Assembly: GCA_945903445.1 (NCBI GenBank)
Contig: CAMDNZ010000042.1
Location: 1-26,925, forward strand
Reading direction: 5' to 3'
DNA: 26,925 nt
From: Bordetella parapertussis
Lineage (GTDB): Bacteria; Pseudomonadota; Gammaproteobacteria; Burkholderiales; Burkholderiaceae_B
Every line of letters starts with the position of its first letter. Position 1 is the first letter of the stretch. Shown here one piece after another: positions 1-7,042 of this stretch. A model generated the notes under the pieces. It worked only from the letters and a program-made list of their open reading frames with translations, was not told where the DNA came from and did not search any database. The translations under genes were made by a program, and so were the position numbers.

Positions 1-739
1 GATGATCGGTGATCAGGTGCGTGGACAGCGTGGCCAGATCGCGCACCGAAGTGATGTGCTGCGGATCGGGCAGGCCGGTGGAATTCATGAAGTGTGTGTT
101 CTTCATACCCAGGCGTTCGGCTTCGCGATTCATGAGCGCGGCGAACGCGGCTTCGCTGCCGCCCACGGCCTCGGCCAGGGCGACCGAAGCGTCGTTGCCG
201 GACTGCACGATCATACCCTGGTTCAGCTCGTTGACCGTGACCGGTTTACGGGGCTCGATGAACATGCGCGAACCGCCGGTACGCCACGCGGTTTCCGATA
301 CGGGAACCTGTTGTTCGAGCGTCAGGCGTTTTTCTTCCAGCGCGTTGAAGACCACGTAGGCGGTCATGATTTTGGTCAACGACGCCGGCTCGACCTTGGT
401 GTCCGGCGCAGACGACGCCAGCACTTGACCGCTATTGACGTCGACGGAAATCCACGCTCGCGCCGCGATGGTAGGCGCGGGAATCGACGACAGATCGCCG
501 ACCTGGGCCAAGGTGTTCGAATCGGTAGCGGGCACTTGCGAAGTGGGTGCGCCCGGTTTGTCGGCGGCAGGCGCGGGAGCCGGCGCAGGCGCGTTGCCAG
601 TGGCCAGCGGCACGGGGGCGGCAGCGCCTTGTGCGATCACGGCGGGCGGTGCGGCCAACAGCGTGGCCGATACGGCCAGTGCGATAGCACCGCGCGAAAA
701 AGAAGGCAGGGAGTGTGCGGAAAAACGCGAGAAAGTCAT
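1..739 (-). CDS. dacC: D-alanyl-D-alanine carboxypeptidase (PBP5/6 family), 3' end outside the window
   Basis: This is a periplasmic, membrane-anchored penicillin-binding protein that trims the terminal D-alanine from peptidoglycan pentapeptides. The 246 residues present begin with a long N-terminal signal sequence ending around AVIAQG, then a Pro/Ala-rich linker (near residues 48-66). The catalytic serine motif SLTK (SxxK) follows, then SGN (SxN) and the family-typical stretch MKNTHFMNSTGLPD. The third motif (KTG) and the C-terminal anchoring domain lie beyond the left edge. The start is the ATG at 737-739, which places a plausible signal peptide at the N terminus, although no strong ribosome binding site is visible. 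It follows the alpha/beta hydrolase gene after 121 bp, and a TATAAT box in that gap suggests independent transcription. The family is sure from the motifs; the paralogue (dacA or dacC) is less certain. Confidence 0.92.
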   Translation of the reverse strand, partial: MTFSRFSAHSLPSFSRGAIALAVSATLLAAPPAVIAQGAAAPVPLATGNAPAPAPAPAADKPGAPTSQVPATDSNTLAQVGDLSSIPAPTIAARAWISVDVNSGQVLASSAPDTKVEPASLTKIMTAYVVFNALEEKRLTLEQQVPVSETAWRTGGSRMFIEPRKPVTVNELNQGMIVQSGNDASVALAEAVGGSEAAFAALMNREAERLGMKNTHFMNSTGLPDPQHITSVRDLATLSTHLITDH

Positions 740-800
740 CGGCGGCTACAAAAAAGTGGGGGGCGCGGTCAGCCCGCCTCGACGGGCAGCGAATACGCTC

Positions 801-806
801 ATTATA
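801..806 (-). promoter_or_regulatory. Candidate -10 box of the dacC promoter
   Basis: A perfect TATAAT on the minus strand lies in the 121-bp gap, 61 bp upstream of the dacC start codon. No convincing TTGACA-like -35 box is seen at 16-18 bp. A short hairpin-capable sequence (GCCCG-N6-CGGGC, about 772-787) would lie in the untranslated leader. The prediction rests on the -10 match alone. Confidence 0.35.
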
Positions 807-860
807 GGCAGGGAGTACGACCAGCTTCGGCGCAACGGTGCGCCAGCTTGTGACGATTCG

Positions 861-1514
861 TCAGGGCAAGGCATCGGCCAAACGTGCCGCCACGCGGTCG
901 CGCAATTCGATCAACTTGCCATGGAAGAAGTGCGTGGCACCGGGCTCTCGAACCACCGTCAAGCCCACGCTCCGCGCCCAGGTCTCGGCCTCGGCCAAGG
1001 GAACGACTTCGTCCTCTTCTCCGTGGATCAACAAGGTATCGGCGGGCAATCGAGTGTCGCGATACAAGAAGCGCTTGACGGCCGGACCCGCCAGAACGAT
1101 GGCAGCGGGTAGAGGCGTGCGACCGGTATCGGCCAGCTCGGCGTGCAATTGTGCGGCGACGGCGGTGCCGAACGAAAACCCGCCCAGCACCCAGGGCGCG
1201 GCGGCCAAATCCGGAAACCGCGCACGCCATTGGTCGACCAGCGCCAGCATGTCGGCGGTCTCGCCACATGCGTTGTCGAAAGTACCCGCCGACTTGCCCA
1301 CGCCTCGGAAATCGGGACGCACCGCCACCAGATTGCGTTGGGTACACGCACGGGCAATCGTGGTGACGACCTTGTTGCCGCGCGCCCCGCCATGCAGTGG
1401 ATGCGGATGCAGCACCAACGCCCATCCACTGGGCGTGTCTTCGGGCCAGTCGACCGCACAGTCGATAGGCCCTGCTTCGCCATCGAAAACCAGCTGAGTG
1501 GGACGTTCGGGCAT
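861..1514 (-). CDS. Alpha/beta-fold hydrolase (COG2945-type)
   Basis: A 217-residue cytoplasmic serine hydrolase of unknown substrate. The oxyanion-hole region carries the family-typical HPHPLHGG (residues 36-43). The nucleophile elbow is G-F-S-F-G with Ser114, the acid is probably Asp168 in HGEEDEVVP, and the base His195 in GATHFFHG. Length and motifs fit the small predicted dienelactone-hydrolase-like family often annotated simply as alpha/beta hydrolase. The start is supported by AAGGAG seven bases before the ATG; this ribosome binding site overlaps the stop codon of the lipoprotein gene upstream, so the two are very probably co-transcribed. Its role in an MCE lipid-transport operon is not known. 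An acyl-ester hydrolase or lipid-processing role would fit the context, but that is inference. Confidence 0.85.
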   Translation of the reverse strand: MPERPTQLVFDGEAGPIDCAVDWPEDTPSGWALVLHPHPLHGGARGNKVVTTIARACTQRNLVAVRPDFRGVGKSAGTFDNACGETADMLALVDQWRARFPDLAAAPWVLGGFSFGTAVAAQLHAELADTGRTPLPAAIVLAGPAVKRFLYRDTRLPADTLLIHGEEDEVVPLAEAETWARSVGLTVVREPGATHFFHGKLIELRDRVAARLADALP

Positions 1515-1525
1515 TCAAAAACTCC

Positions 1526-2137
1526 TTATTGCCGCAAAGACGAAATATGAGATTGCGCGTTCAGCCATGCGGCCAGTTTTGCGGCAGCCTGTGCGCTCGC
1601 CTCACGCAATGCGGCGACACCACCTGCTGCATCTTGAGTTGGCGCGGGGGCCGAGGCGTCAATATGCGTGGCACCCACCACGGCACTATTGCGCAGCAGC
1701 ACCGCCCGCATGCTCAGTGTGCCCATGCTGTGGCTGCCGTTGGCCGCGAACACATGCTCGAACGCGGTCAGCGTTACTGCCAACTGGTCTGAACCTTGCA
1801 CCGACGACGCCAGGACCGGCCCGTCCAAGGCAAGACGATCGATCAAGCGTTGCCGCAATAATTGCGCAGGGGGCGCGGCCCAACGTGCCTGGGCATAGGC
1901 CTGTGGCGCAGCACTATCCTGGACTCGCCAAATCATACCGGTTTCCGATGGCAGCGCCGTCGCGGTGACGGTCAACACCACCGGGGCGCGCGAGGCAGAC
2001 GCCGATGTCGTATCCGAGGCAGGCGGGTGGCCCAGATCGTAGCGCTGGGGCTCGCCAGCTTCACGACCACCTGCACACGCGGCCAAGACCAGTGCCGTCG
2101 TCGCCATCGTCGCAAGGCGCAAAAGAGTGATCATCAT
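1526..2137 (-). CDS. ABC-type transport auxiliary lipoprotein (PqiC-like) of the MCE system
   Basis: A 203-residue predicted lipoprotein. The N terminus has a short hydrophobic signal ending in a lipobox L-A-A-C, with the lipidated cysteine at residue 21. The remainder matches the general pattern of the ABC_trans_aux family (PqiC-like, PF03886): a small domain with phrases such as RYDLG near the start and paired basic residues in the middle. Such proteins sit in the outer membrane and form the far end of MCE lipid-transport bridges. Its start ATG overlaps the stop of the MCE gene (ATGA, 2134-2137), which indicates translational coupling. A second ATG directly follows the first, so the true start may be one codon later. 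Family assignment relies on size, lipobox and operon position as well as sequence feel. Confidence 0.82.
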   Translation of the reverse strand: MMITLLRLATMATTALVLAACAGGREAGEPQRYDLGHPPASDTTSASASRAPVVLTVTATALPSETGMIWRVQDSAAPQAYAQARWAAPPAQLLRQRLIDRLALDGPVLASSVQGSDQLAVTLTAFEHVFAANGSHSMGTLSMRAVLLRNSAVVGATHIDASAPAPTQDAAGGVAALREASAQAAAKLAAWLNAQSHISSLRQ

Positions 2138-3084
2138 CGTCCTCCGAATCCTTGGAAACCTGCTTCGCCCGGTCCGGGACGAACAGGCGCCGGACCGAAC
2201 AGCAGCGACTGCGGCCGGTCGCGCATGCTTTGCAAGGTTCGATCGATGCCACGCGCGGCACCGCCGACGTCCTCTGCCATACCGGTCAGGCGTGGCGTCA
2301 GATCCTGGTTCATTCGAGCCACGGCCACAGTCAGCTCATGCATGCTGCGAGTCGTCATATCCAGTGGGCCGCCCTTCGCTTGTAAGCGTTCGATGGCCGC
2401 GCGCGTGCTGCGGGTCAGCGCAGCGATATCGCGTGCCGCCGCGTCGGCCTGAGCGGCGGTACGCGTTAACGCGTCCAATAAGGGACCCGCTTTGCGAACG
2501 ACGGGTTCCATCGCTTGCGCCGAGGCCTGCAAGGATTGCGCCAGCGCCGCCATGCTGGCGGTAGCTGTTTGCACATGGCGTAAATTCTCGTCGCTGGTCA
2601 GTCGCGTCATCTGCCGCATGATGCGTTCGGCAGAGTCGAAAATAGCCGTACCACGCTCCTCCAGCTTTTGAAACGTGCCGGCCCGAATAGGGATTTCGGC
2701 GGGACTCTCTTTCGATGTCGCAAGCCGCGATTGCGCCGATCCATCGTCGCGCAAATCGACCAGCGCCGCACCGGTCACGCCCCGCACGCCAATCTCGGCC
2801 CACGTCGCAGCACTGACGGGCGTGTTGGCCGCCACGTCGATCAACACGCGTACGGCACCGGGGCGCTCTCTATCCAGACGCAGGTCGGCCACGCGCCCGA
2901 CGGGCACCCCCTGATAGCGCACCGGCGACTGCACCGACAAGCCATTGACCGGCGAGGTCGTAATCAGGGCGTAAATTGCCCGGTCGCCCCGGTCGCGCCC
3001 CAGCCAAAACGCCGTAGCGGCCGCGGCGAACAGCAGAACCAAAGTGAAGATGCCCGCCAGCAAGGCGTGGCTACGATTTTCCAT
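2134..3084 (-). CDS. MCE-family (MlaD-type) periplasmic lipid-binding protein
   Basis: A 316-residue protein with one N-terminal transmembrane helix (about residues 7-28), followed by an MCE domain (about 38-115, with the typical V-x-Y-x-G-V-x-V-G-x-V phrase). A long helical region, rich in Ala, Gln and Thr and likely a coiled coil, follows (about 130-290). Near the C terminus is DRPQSLLFG, common in this subfamily. MCE proteins form hexameric rings that carry phospholipid between the inner and outer membranes. The start chosen is the ATG at 3082-3084, because it puts the membrane helix at the N terminus; the longer open frame upstream only shadows the ATPase gene. The gene overlaps the ATPase by 14 bp and the lipoprotein by 4 bp. 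Confidence 0.9.
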   Translation of the reverse strand: MENRSHALLAGIFTLVLLFAAAATAFWLGRDRGDRAIYALITTSPVNGLSVQSPVRYQGVPVGRVADLRLDRERPGAVRVLIDVAANTPVSAATWAEIGVRGVTGAALVDLRDDGSAQSRLATSKESPAEIPIRAGTFQKLEERGTAIFDSAERIMRQMTRLTSDENLRHVQTATASMAALAQSLQASAQAMEPVVRKAGPLLDALTRTAAQADAAARDIAALTRSTRAAIERLQAKGGPLDMTTRSMHELTVAVARMNQDLTPRLTGMAEDVGGAARGIDRTLQSMRDRPQSLLFGPAPVRPGPGEAGFQGFGGR

Positions 3085-3880
3085 AAGACGATTCCTCGGA
3101 CTGCGCCGGCGCCAGGGCACGCTTGCCGCGCTCGCCCCCAAAAAAATTATGGATGAAGGGATGATCGATCCGCAGGGTTTGCTCGATGGTGCCGCAGGCC
3201 AGGACACGCTTGTCGGCCAGCACGGCAACGCGCGAGGAAAGCGCCAGCAAGGTATCCAAATCGTGCGTGACCATCACCACGGTGAAGCCCAACTGGCGGT
3301 GCAGATTGCGCACCAGCCCAACGAACTCGTCGGCCCGCTCGGGATCCAACCCTGCTGTCGGCTCATCCAAAAACAACAGTGCCGGATCCAAGGCCAGCGC
3401 GCGCGCCAACGCGACCCGCTTGACCATCCCACCAGATAAATCCGCCGGCCGCTTCAGGCCGTCGGCCACAGTCAGCCCAACCATCGCCAGCCGTGCATGC
3501 GTGGCGTCGCGAATCAAATCTTCCGGCAGCGTGCGCAGTTCGCGCAGGGGCAAGGCCACGTTGTCGAACACCGACAGCGCCGAAAACAGTGCGCCTGCCT
3601 GGAACAGCACGCCCCAACGCCGGGCTAACAAGCGCCGCCGCACGGCCGTCAGCGCGTGCAGATCGCGACCGAACACTTCCACGGTTCCACGCGTAGGCTG
3701 CAACAAGCCGATCATCTGGCGCAGCAATGTCGTCTTGCCCGAACCCGACCCGCCCACCAAAGACAAAATTTCGCCGGGCTGCACCGCCAGATTCAAGTTG
3801 TCGTGGATGACATGGCCGTCGAACTCGGTGCATAAACGCTGCACCGACACGATGGGTGCGACGGCGACGGCATCTGTCAC
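3071..3880 (-). CDS. ABC transporter ATP-binding protein (MlaF-like)
   Basis: A 269-residue ATPase of a lipid ABC transporter. It carries Walker A GGSGSGKTT (43-51), a Q-loop region (VLFQAGALFSALSVFDNV, the MlaF-type wording), signature LSGGM (148-152), Walker B LLFLDEP (168-174) and the switch histidine in VTHDLDT (206). The phrase GALFSALSVFDN is characteristic of the MlaF/Ttg2A group and differs from general importers. It powers the membrane permease encoded immediately upstream, with which it overlaps by four bases (ATGA). Because classical MlaFEDCB operons also carry mlaC and mlaB, this is better described as a second MCE system than as mlaF itself. Confidence 0.93.
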   Translation of the reverse strand: MTDAVAVAPIVSVQRLCTEFDGHVIHDNLNLAVQPGEILSLVGGSGSGKTTLLRQMIGLLQPTRGTVEVFGRDLHALTAVRRRLLARRWGVLFQAGALFSALSVFDNVALPLRELRTLPEDLIRDATHARLAMVGLTVADGLKRPADLSGGMVKRVALARALALDPALLFLDEPTAGLDPERADEFVGLVRNLHRQLGFTVVMVTHDLDTLLALSSRVAVLADKRVLACGTIEQTLRIDHPFIHNFFGGERGKRALAPAQSEESSYGKS

Positions 3881-5013
3881 AAACCCACCCCGCTCAGGCT
3901 GATCGCAAAGACCGCGTTCACCAGAATAACTGCGGTAATAGCGGTGACGACGGCGGTGGTCGTGCCCCGACCCAGGCTGTCGGTATTAGGTTCGATCAAC
4001 AGGCCGAAATGGCAACCGATCAAGGCGATGGTCACGCCGAACGCCACGCCTTTCGTCAGGCCGATGCCGTAGTTGGCCAAGGAGATCGCGTCCGGCAAGG
4101 CGTCGATGAACGAACCGATCGGAATCCCCAACTGTACATAGGCCGCCAGCATCCCACCGGCCAATGCGGCAGCGTCGGTCCACAACACCAGCAGGGGCAT
4201 GACGACCGCTAAGGCCAGCACGCGCGGCAGAATCAGGCGTTGGCTGATCGAAATACCCATGACCTGCAAGGCATCCAGCTCTTGCGTGACACGCATAACG
4301 CCCAGTTGCGCGGTCATGGCCGAACCGGAACGACCAGCCACTAGAATGGCGGCCAGCAAGGGCCCCAACTCACGCGTGATCGACACGCCCAACAGCCGCA
4401 CGATGAATCGGTCGGCCCCCACGGTTTGCAATTGCGACGCCGACAGATACGACAACACAACGCCAATCAGAAATCCCACTAACGCAGTGATGCCCAGCGC
4501 TTGAGCGCCCGAGCGAAACACCTGAGCCGATATCTCGCGCCACGGCGCGCGCGATGGATGGCGCAGCGTGCCGAAGATATCCAACATCAACTGACCCAGC
4601 AGGCGAATCAGCGTCAGACCATGCCACGCCGCTTTCAGCACGGCGCCGCCCAGCAGCCTTATACCGCGCCACGAATCGACGGGTTCGACGACAGGCGTCG
4701 CTTCGGCGATCGCGTTGCCGAGATAATCGATTACCGCGCGATTACCCGCGGAAATGCGGATCGACGCTGGCCAGCGCTGTCCCCAGGCGCGCCACAGCAA
4801 AAGCGCGCCGACCACATCCAGGCGGGTGATGTGCGACAAATCCCACCTGCTATGCGTAGTAGCGCGCGCCAGCAACGCCCGGCGCGCTTCGACTTCGCCT
4901 GAGGATGCGAGCGACTGCAAGGTCCAGTCGCCTGAAATGCGGCAGCTCTCACCCGCAAAGCGGATGGGGGCGGGGACGTGAGCGTCCGACAGTGGGGTGA
5001 CTTGAGTATCCAA
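3877..5013 (-). CDS. MlaE-family lipid ABC transporter permease with fused N-terminal STAS domain
   Basis: A 378-residue inner-membrane permease. Residues about 20-105 look like a STAS domain (MlaB-like; WDLSHITRLDVVGALLLW), and residues about 125-375 are the MlaE permease, with the hallmark stretch ELGPLLAAILVAGRSGSAMTAQLG and multiple membrane helices. In E. coli the STAS protein MlaB is separate; here it is part of the permease. The only plausible start is TTG at 5011-5013: an in-frame TGA lies two codons upstream and no ATG or GTG occurs in the N-terminal domain. No clear ribosome binding site is visible. It is first in a minus-strand operon and divergent from birA. Confidence 0.9.
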   Translation of the reverse strand: MDTQVTPLSDAHVPAPIRFAGESCRISGDWTLQSLASSGEVEARRALLARATTHSRWDLSHITRLDVVGALLLWRAWGQRWPASIRISAGNRAVIDYLGNAIAEATPVVEPVDSWRGIRLLGGAVLKAAWHGLTLIRLLGQLMLDIFGTLRHPSRAPWREISAQVFRSGAQALGITALVGFLIGVVLSYLSASQLQTVGADRFIVRLLGVSITRELGPLLAAILVAGRSGSAMTAQLGVMRVTQELDALQVMGISISQRLILPRVLALAVVMPLLVLWTDAAALAGGMLAAYVQLGIPIGSFIDALPDAISLANYGIGLTKGVAFGVTIALIGCHFGLLIEPNTDSLGRGTTTAVVTAITAVILVNAVFAISLSGVGL

Positions 5014-5100
5014 AAATCAGGGGCAAAAAAGGGGTTTGATGCCAGCGCCGCAGTGAAACATTCGTGCTCATCATAAACGTTACCGGCCCAGCCCATGTCC

Positions 5101-5106
5101 TACAAT
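5101..5106 (+). promoter_or_regulatory. Candidate -10 box for birA
   Basis: TACAAT ends seven bases before the ATG at 5113, so transcription would begin at or next to the start codon and give a leaderless mRNA. No good -35 box is visible. The alternative upstream ATG at 5095 would then lie outside the transcript. Confidence 0.3.
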
Positions 5107-5112
5107 TGCTGC

Positions 5113-6048
5113 ATGTCTGCCCTGCTCCATCCCTTTCACTTCCCGTCGCCACGCGCGATGGCCGATGCGCTCGCCCGCGCACTGCCTCAATTCGGCGATG
5201 TGCAATGGCACCCCGAAATCGGTTCGACCAATGCCCTGCTGCTCGAACGGCTGCGGGGCACGTCCGATTTTGCGTCCACGCCCTGGTTGCTGGGCACCCA
5301 CCACCAGGTCAGTGGCCGGGGCCGCGCGGGCCGCGCATGGCAACATGCCGAGCGCGCCTGCTTGATCCTGTCATGCGCGTTCGTGGCGAACATTCCCGCC
5401 CGTCGACTGCCCGCCCTGGCGCCGCTGGTGGGGCTGGTGTCGTGCGAAGCGCTCAATGCGCTGGTGCCCGAAGCGCAGCCTGCCTTGAATTTGAAATGGC
5501 CCAACGACGTTCAATACAAGGGCGCCAAGATAGCAGGCATTCTGGTCGAAACCACCCGGGCGCCGAAGGGCGAAGGCTACGGCATCGTCATCGGCATGGG
5601 CCTGAATTTACGTGACGGGACGGCGCTGTCGGCGGCGCTGGGACGCGAGGTGGCCGATTGGTCGGACGTGACGGCATCATGCCTGACAGACCCAGGCACC
5701 GGGCCTGCATACGAAACGGACTCGAACGACCCCGCCACCGAATCACGTGAGTCGTCAGACGACTCGTTGGCGCCTTACCGCGATGCCAGCCAGATCGCAG
5801 CGACCTTGGCGACGCACTGGGCCCGGTTGATCAAACACTATTCGAGTGAGGATTTCGGCGCTTTTGCGCTTCGGTACGCCGCGGTCGATGCGCTTGCCGG
5901 TCAGGCCGTCGATGTCATCGACCAGGGCGATATTCTGTTTAGCGGCGTGGCCCGGGGCTGTGACGCCGAAGGCAGGCTACGGGTCGAAACGGACGAGGGC
6001 ATGCGCCATGTGCATGTTGGCGACGTATCGGTGCGACGCACGTCATGA
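5113..6048 (+). CDS. birA: Biotin--[acetyl-CoA-carboxylase] ligase
   Basis: A 311-residue cytoplasmic enzyme that activates biotin with ATP and attaches it to the biotin carboxyl carrier protein. It shows the biotinyl-AMP loop GRGRAGR (68-74), KWPNDV (128-133), the GAKIAGILVE lysine region (137-146) and GMGLNL (161-166). The C-terminal SH3-like domain ends near VGDVSVRR. There is no N-terminal helix-turn-helix, so it is a monofunctional ligase and not a repressor. An acidic, Ser/Thr/Asp-rich insert (about 191-222) sits between the catalytic and C-terminal domains. Two ATGs are possible, 5095 and 5113; the second is preferred because of the nearby -10 box. The stop overlaps the coaX start (ATGA). 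Confidence 0.93.
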   Translation: MSALLHPFHFPSPRAMADALARALPQFGDVQWHPEIGSTNALLLERLRGTSDFASTPWLLGTHHQVSGRGRAGRAWQHAERACLILSCAFVANIPARRLPALAPLVGLVSCEALNALVPEAQPALNLKWPNDVQYKGAKIAGILVETTRAPKGEGYGIVIGMGLNLRDGTALSAALGREVADWSDVTASCLTDPGTGPAYETDSNDPATESRESSDDSLAPYRDASQIAATLATHWARLIKHYSSEDFGAFALRYAAVDALAGQAVDVIDQGDILFSGVARGCDAEGRLRVETDEGMRHVHVGDVSVRRTS

Positions 6049-6860
6049 TGCTGCTGATCGACTCTGGCAACAGCCGCATCAAAGTCGGTGTGGCCGTACA
6101 CGACCTCGCCGCCGACCACGCGGTGGTGAACCCATTGGCGGGTTTCGACAACGGCGATATCGACGCATTGCGTGCCTGGTTGACCACCCTTCCCCGCCCC
6201 ATCGCCTCGGCCTGGGGGGTGAACGTGGCCGGCGCCGATCAGCAGGCCGCCCTCGATGCCGCATGTGCCGCAGCAGGCATCACCGTCGCATGGCAAACCG
6301 CCCAAGCGTGCATGGGACGCCTGATAAACGGCTACACCGCCCCCGAACGATTGGGCGCGGATCGCTGGGCCGCCCTCGTCGGTATCGTGCGCCGCCAGCC
6401 TGAGCAACATCCCCCCCTCCTCGTGGCGACCTTCGGCACCGCCACGACCATCGATGTCATCGATCCGGACAACGTCTTTCTGGGCGGCATGATCCTGCCC
6501 GGTCCGTCGATGATGCGCCATTCGCTGAACACCGGCACCGCGGGCCTGCCGCTGGCGATCGGGCCACCTGCGTTGTGGCCTACCGATACCGACAGCGCCA
6601 TTGCCAGTGGGGTGGCGGCGGCTCAGGCCGGTGCGTTGGCGCGGCAAGTATTAGCGGCGCAGGATCGCTGGCAGTGTTCGCCGATCATTTATGCTGCAGG
6701 CGGTGGATGGCTGGAAATCGAGCAGGAGGTGCGTCGCGTGCTGGCGCAATTGGCGCAGCATCGCCCCGAAGCCTATGTCATCGAGGTCGTGCAGCATCCG
6801 GTGCTCGACGGCTTGGCGCGCATCGCCACATTGACAGACTCTATAGGACGGCCCGCATGA
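6045..6860 (+). CDS. coaX: Type III pantothenate kinase (Baf homologue)
   Basis: A 271-residue kinase that phosphorylates pantothenate in the first step of coenzyme A synthesis. The motifs are an N-terminal DSGNSRIK phosphate-binding loop (6-13), GADRWAAL (104-111) and GTATTIDV (131-138), all typical of CoaX. In Bordetella the same gene was described as bvg accessory factor (baf) and sits beside birA, as here. It overlaps birA by four bases, and its own stop codon overlaps the start of the following small gene (ATGA, 6857-6860), so the three are likely translated from one mRNA. A run of seven C lies at 6411-6417; it is short and probably not significant. Confidence 0.94.
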   Translation: MMLLIDSGNSRIKVGVAVHDLAADHAVVNPLAGFDNGDIDALRAWLTTLPRPIASAWGVNVAGADQQAALDAACAAAGITVAWQTAQACMGRLINGYTAPERLGADRWAALVGIVRRQPEQHPPLLVATFGTATTIDVIDPDNVFLGGMILPGPSMMRHSLNTGTAGLPLAIGPPALWPTDTDSAIASGVAAAQAGALARQVLAAQDRWQCSPIIYAAGGGWLEIEQEVRRVLAQLAQHRPEAYVIEVVQHPVLDGLARIATLTDSIGRPA

Positions 6861-7021
6861 CCAGGATATTGTTTGCCGTGCTGGTCGCAGCGCTGGCCAT
6901 CGTTTATGGTGCAGGACAAGGCTGGTGGGGCACCCCGCCCGCCGATCAGGGGCGCGACCCGGCCCGCATCGAAGACCAATCAAATGAAGCGGCGGTACAA
7001 CTCAAGCCGACCGCTCGGTAA
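6857..7021 (+). CDS. Short membrane protein, probable truncated SPOR-domain protein
   Basis: A 54-residue protein translationally coupled to coaX. It has one N-terminal hydrophobic segment (MTRILFAVLVAALAIVYGAG) followed by QGWWGTPPADQGRDPARI. From memory of Alcaligenaceae genomes, the gene after coaX usually encodes a larger protein that opens with a similar membrane helix and QG-hydrophobic-G...P...GR-x-P phrase and ends in a SPOR peptidoglycan-binding domain. Here the frame stops after 54 codons and only 21 bp separate it from the end of waaA, so no room remains for a SPOR domain. It may be a natural short protein or a remnant. The reading frame itself is well supported by its position. 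Confidence 0.6.
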   Translation: MTRILFAVLVAALAIVYGAGQGWWGTPPADQGRDPARIEDQSNEAAVQLKPTAR

Positions 7022-7042
7022 GACGCCAGTGCGCGCGGGCGA

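Noticed and set aside
2..1112. Long plus-strand open frames over the dacC and hydrolase genes
   Set aside because: They are arginine/glycine-rich shadows of the minus-strand genes, whose proteins have complete family motifs; high G+C produces such frames.
3139..3146. Run of seven A after five C near the end of the ABC ATPase gene
   Set aside because: Short mixed run in a housekeeping gene whose frame continues normally; no sign of frameshifting.
6411..6417. Run of seven C in coaX as a phase-variation tract
   Set aside because: Seven is within chance for this G+C content, and coaX is a core metabolic gene.
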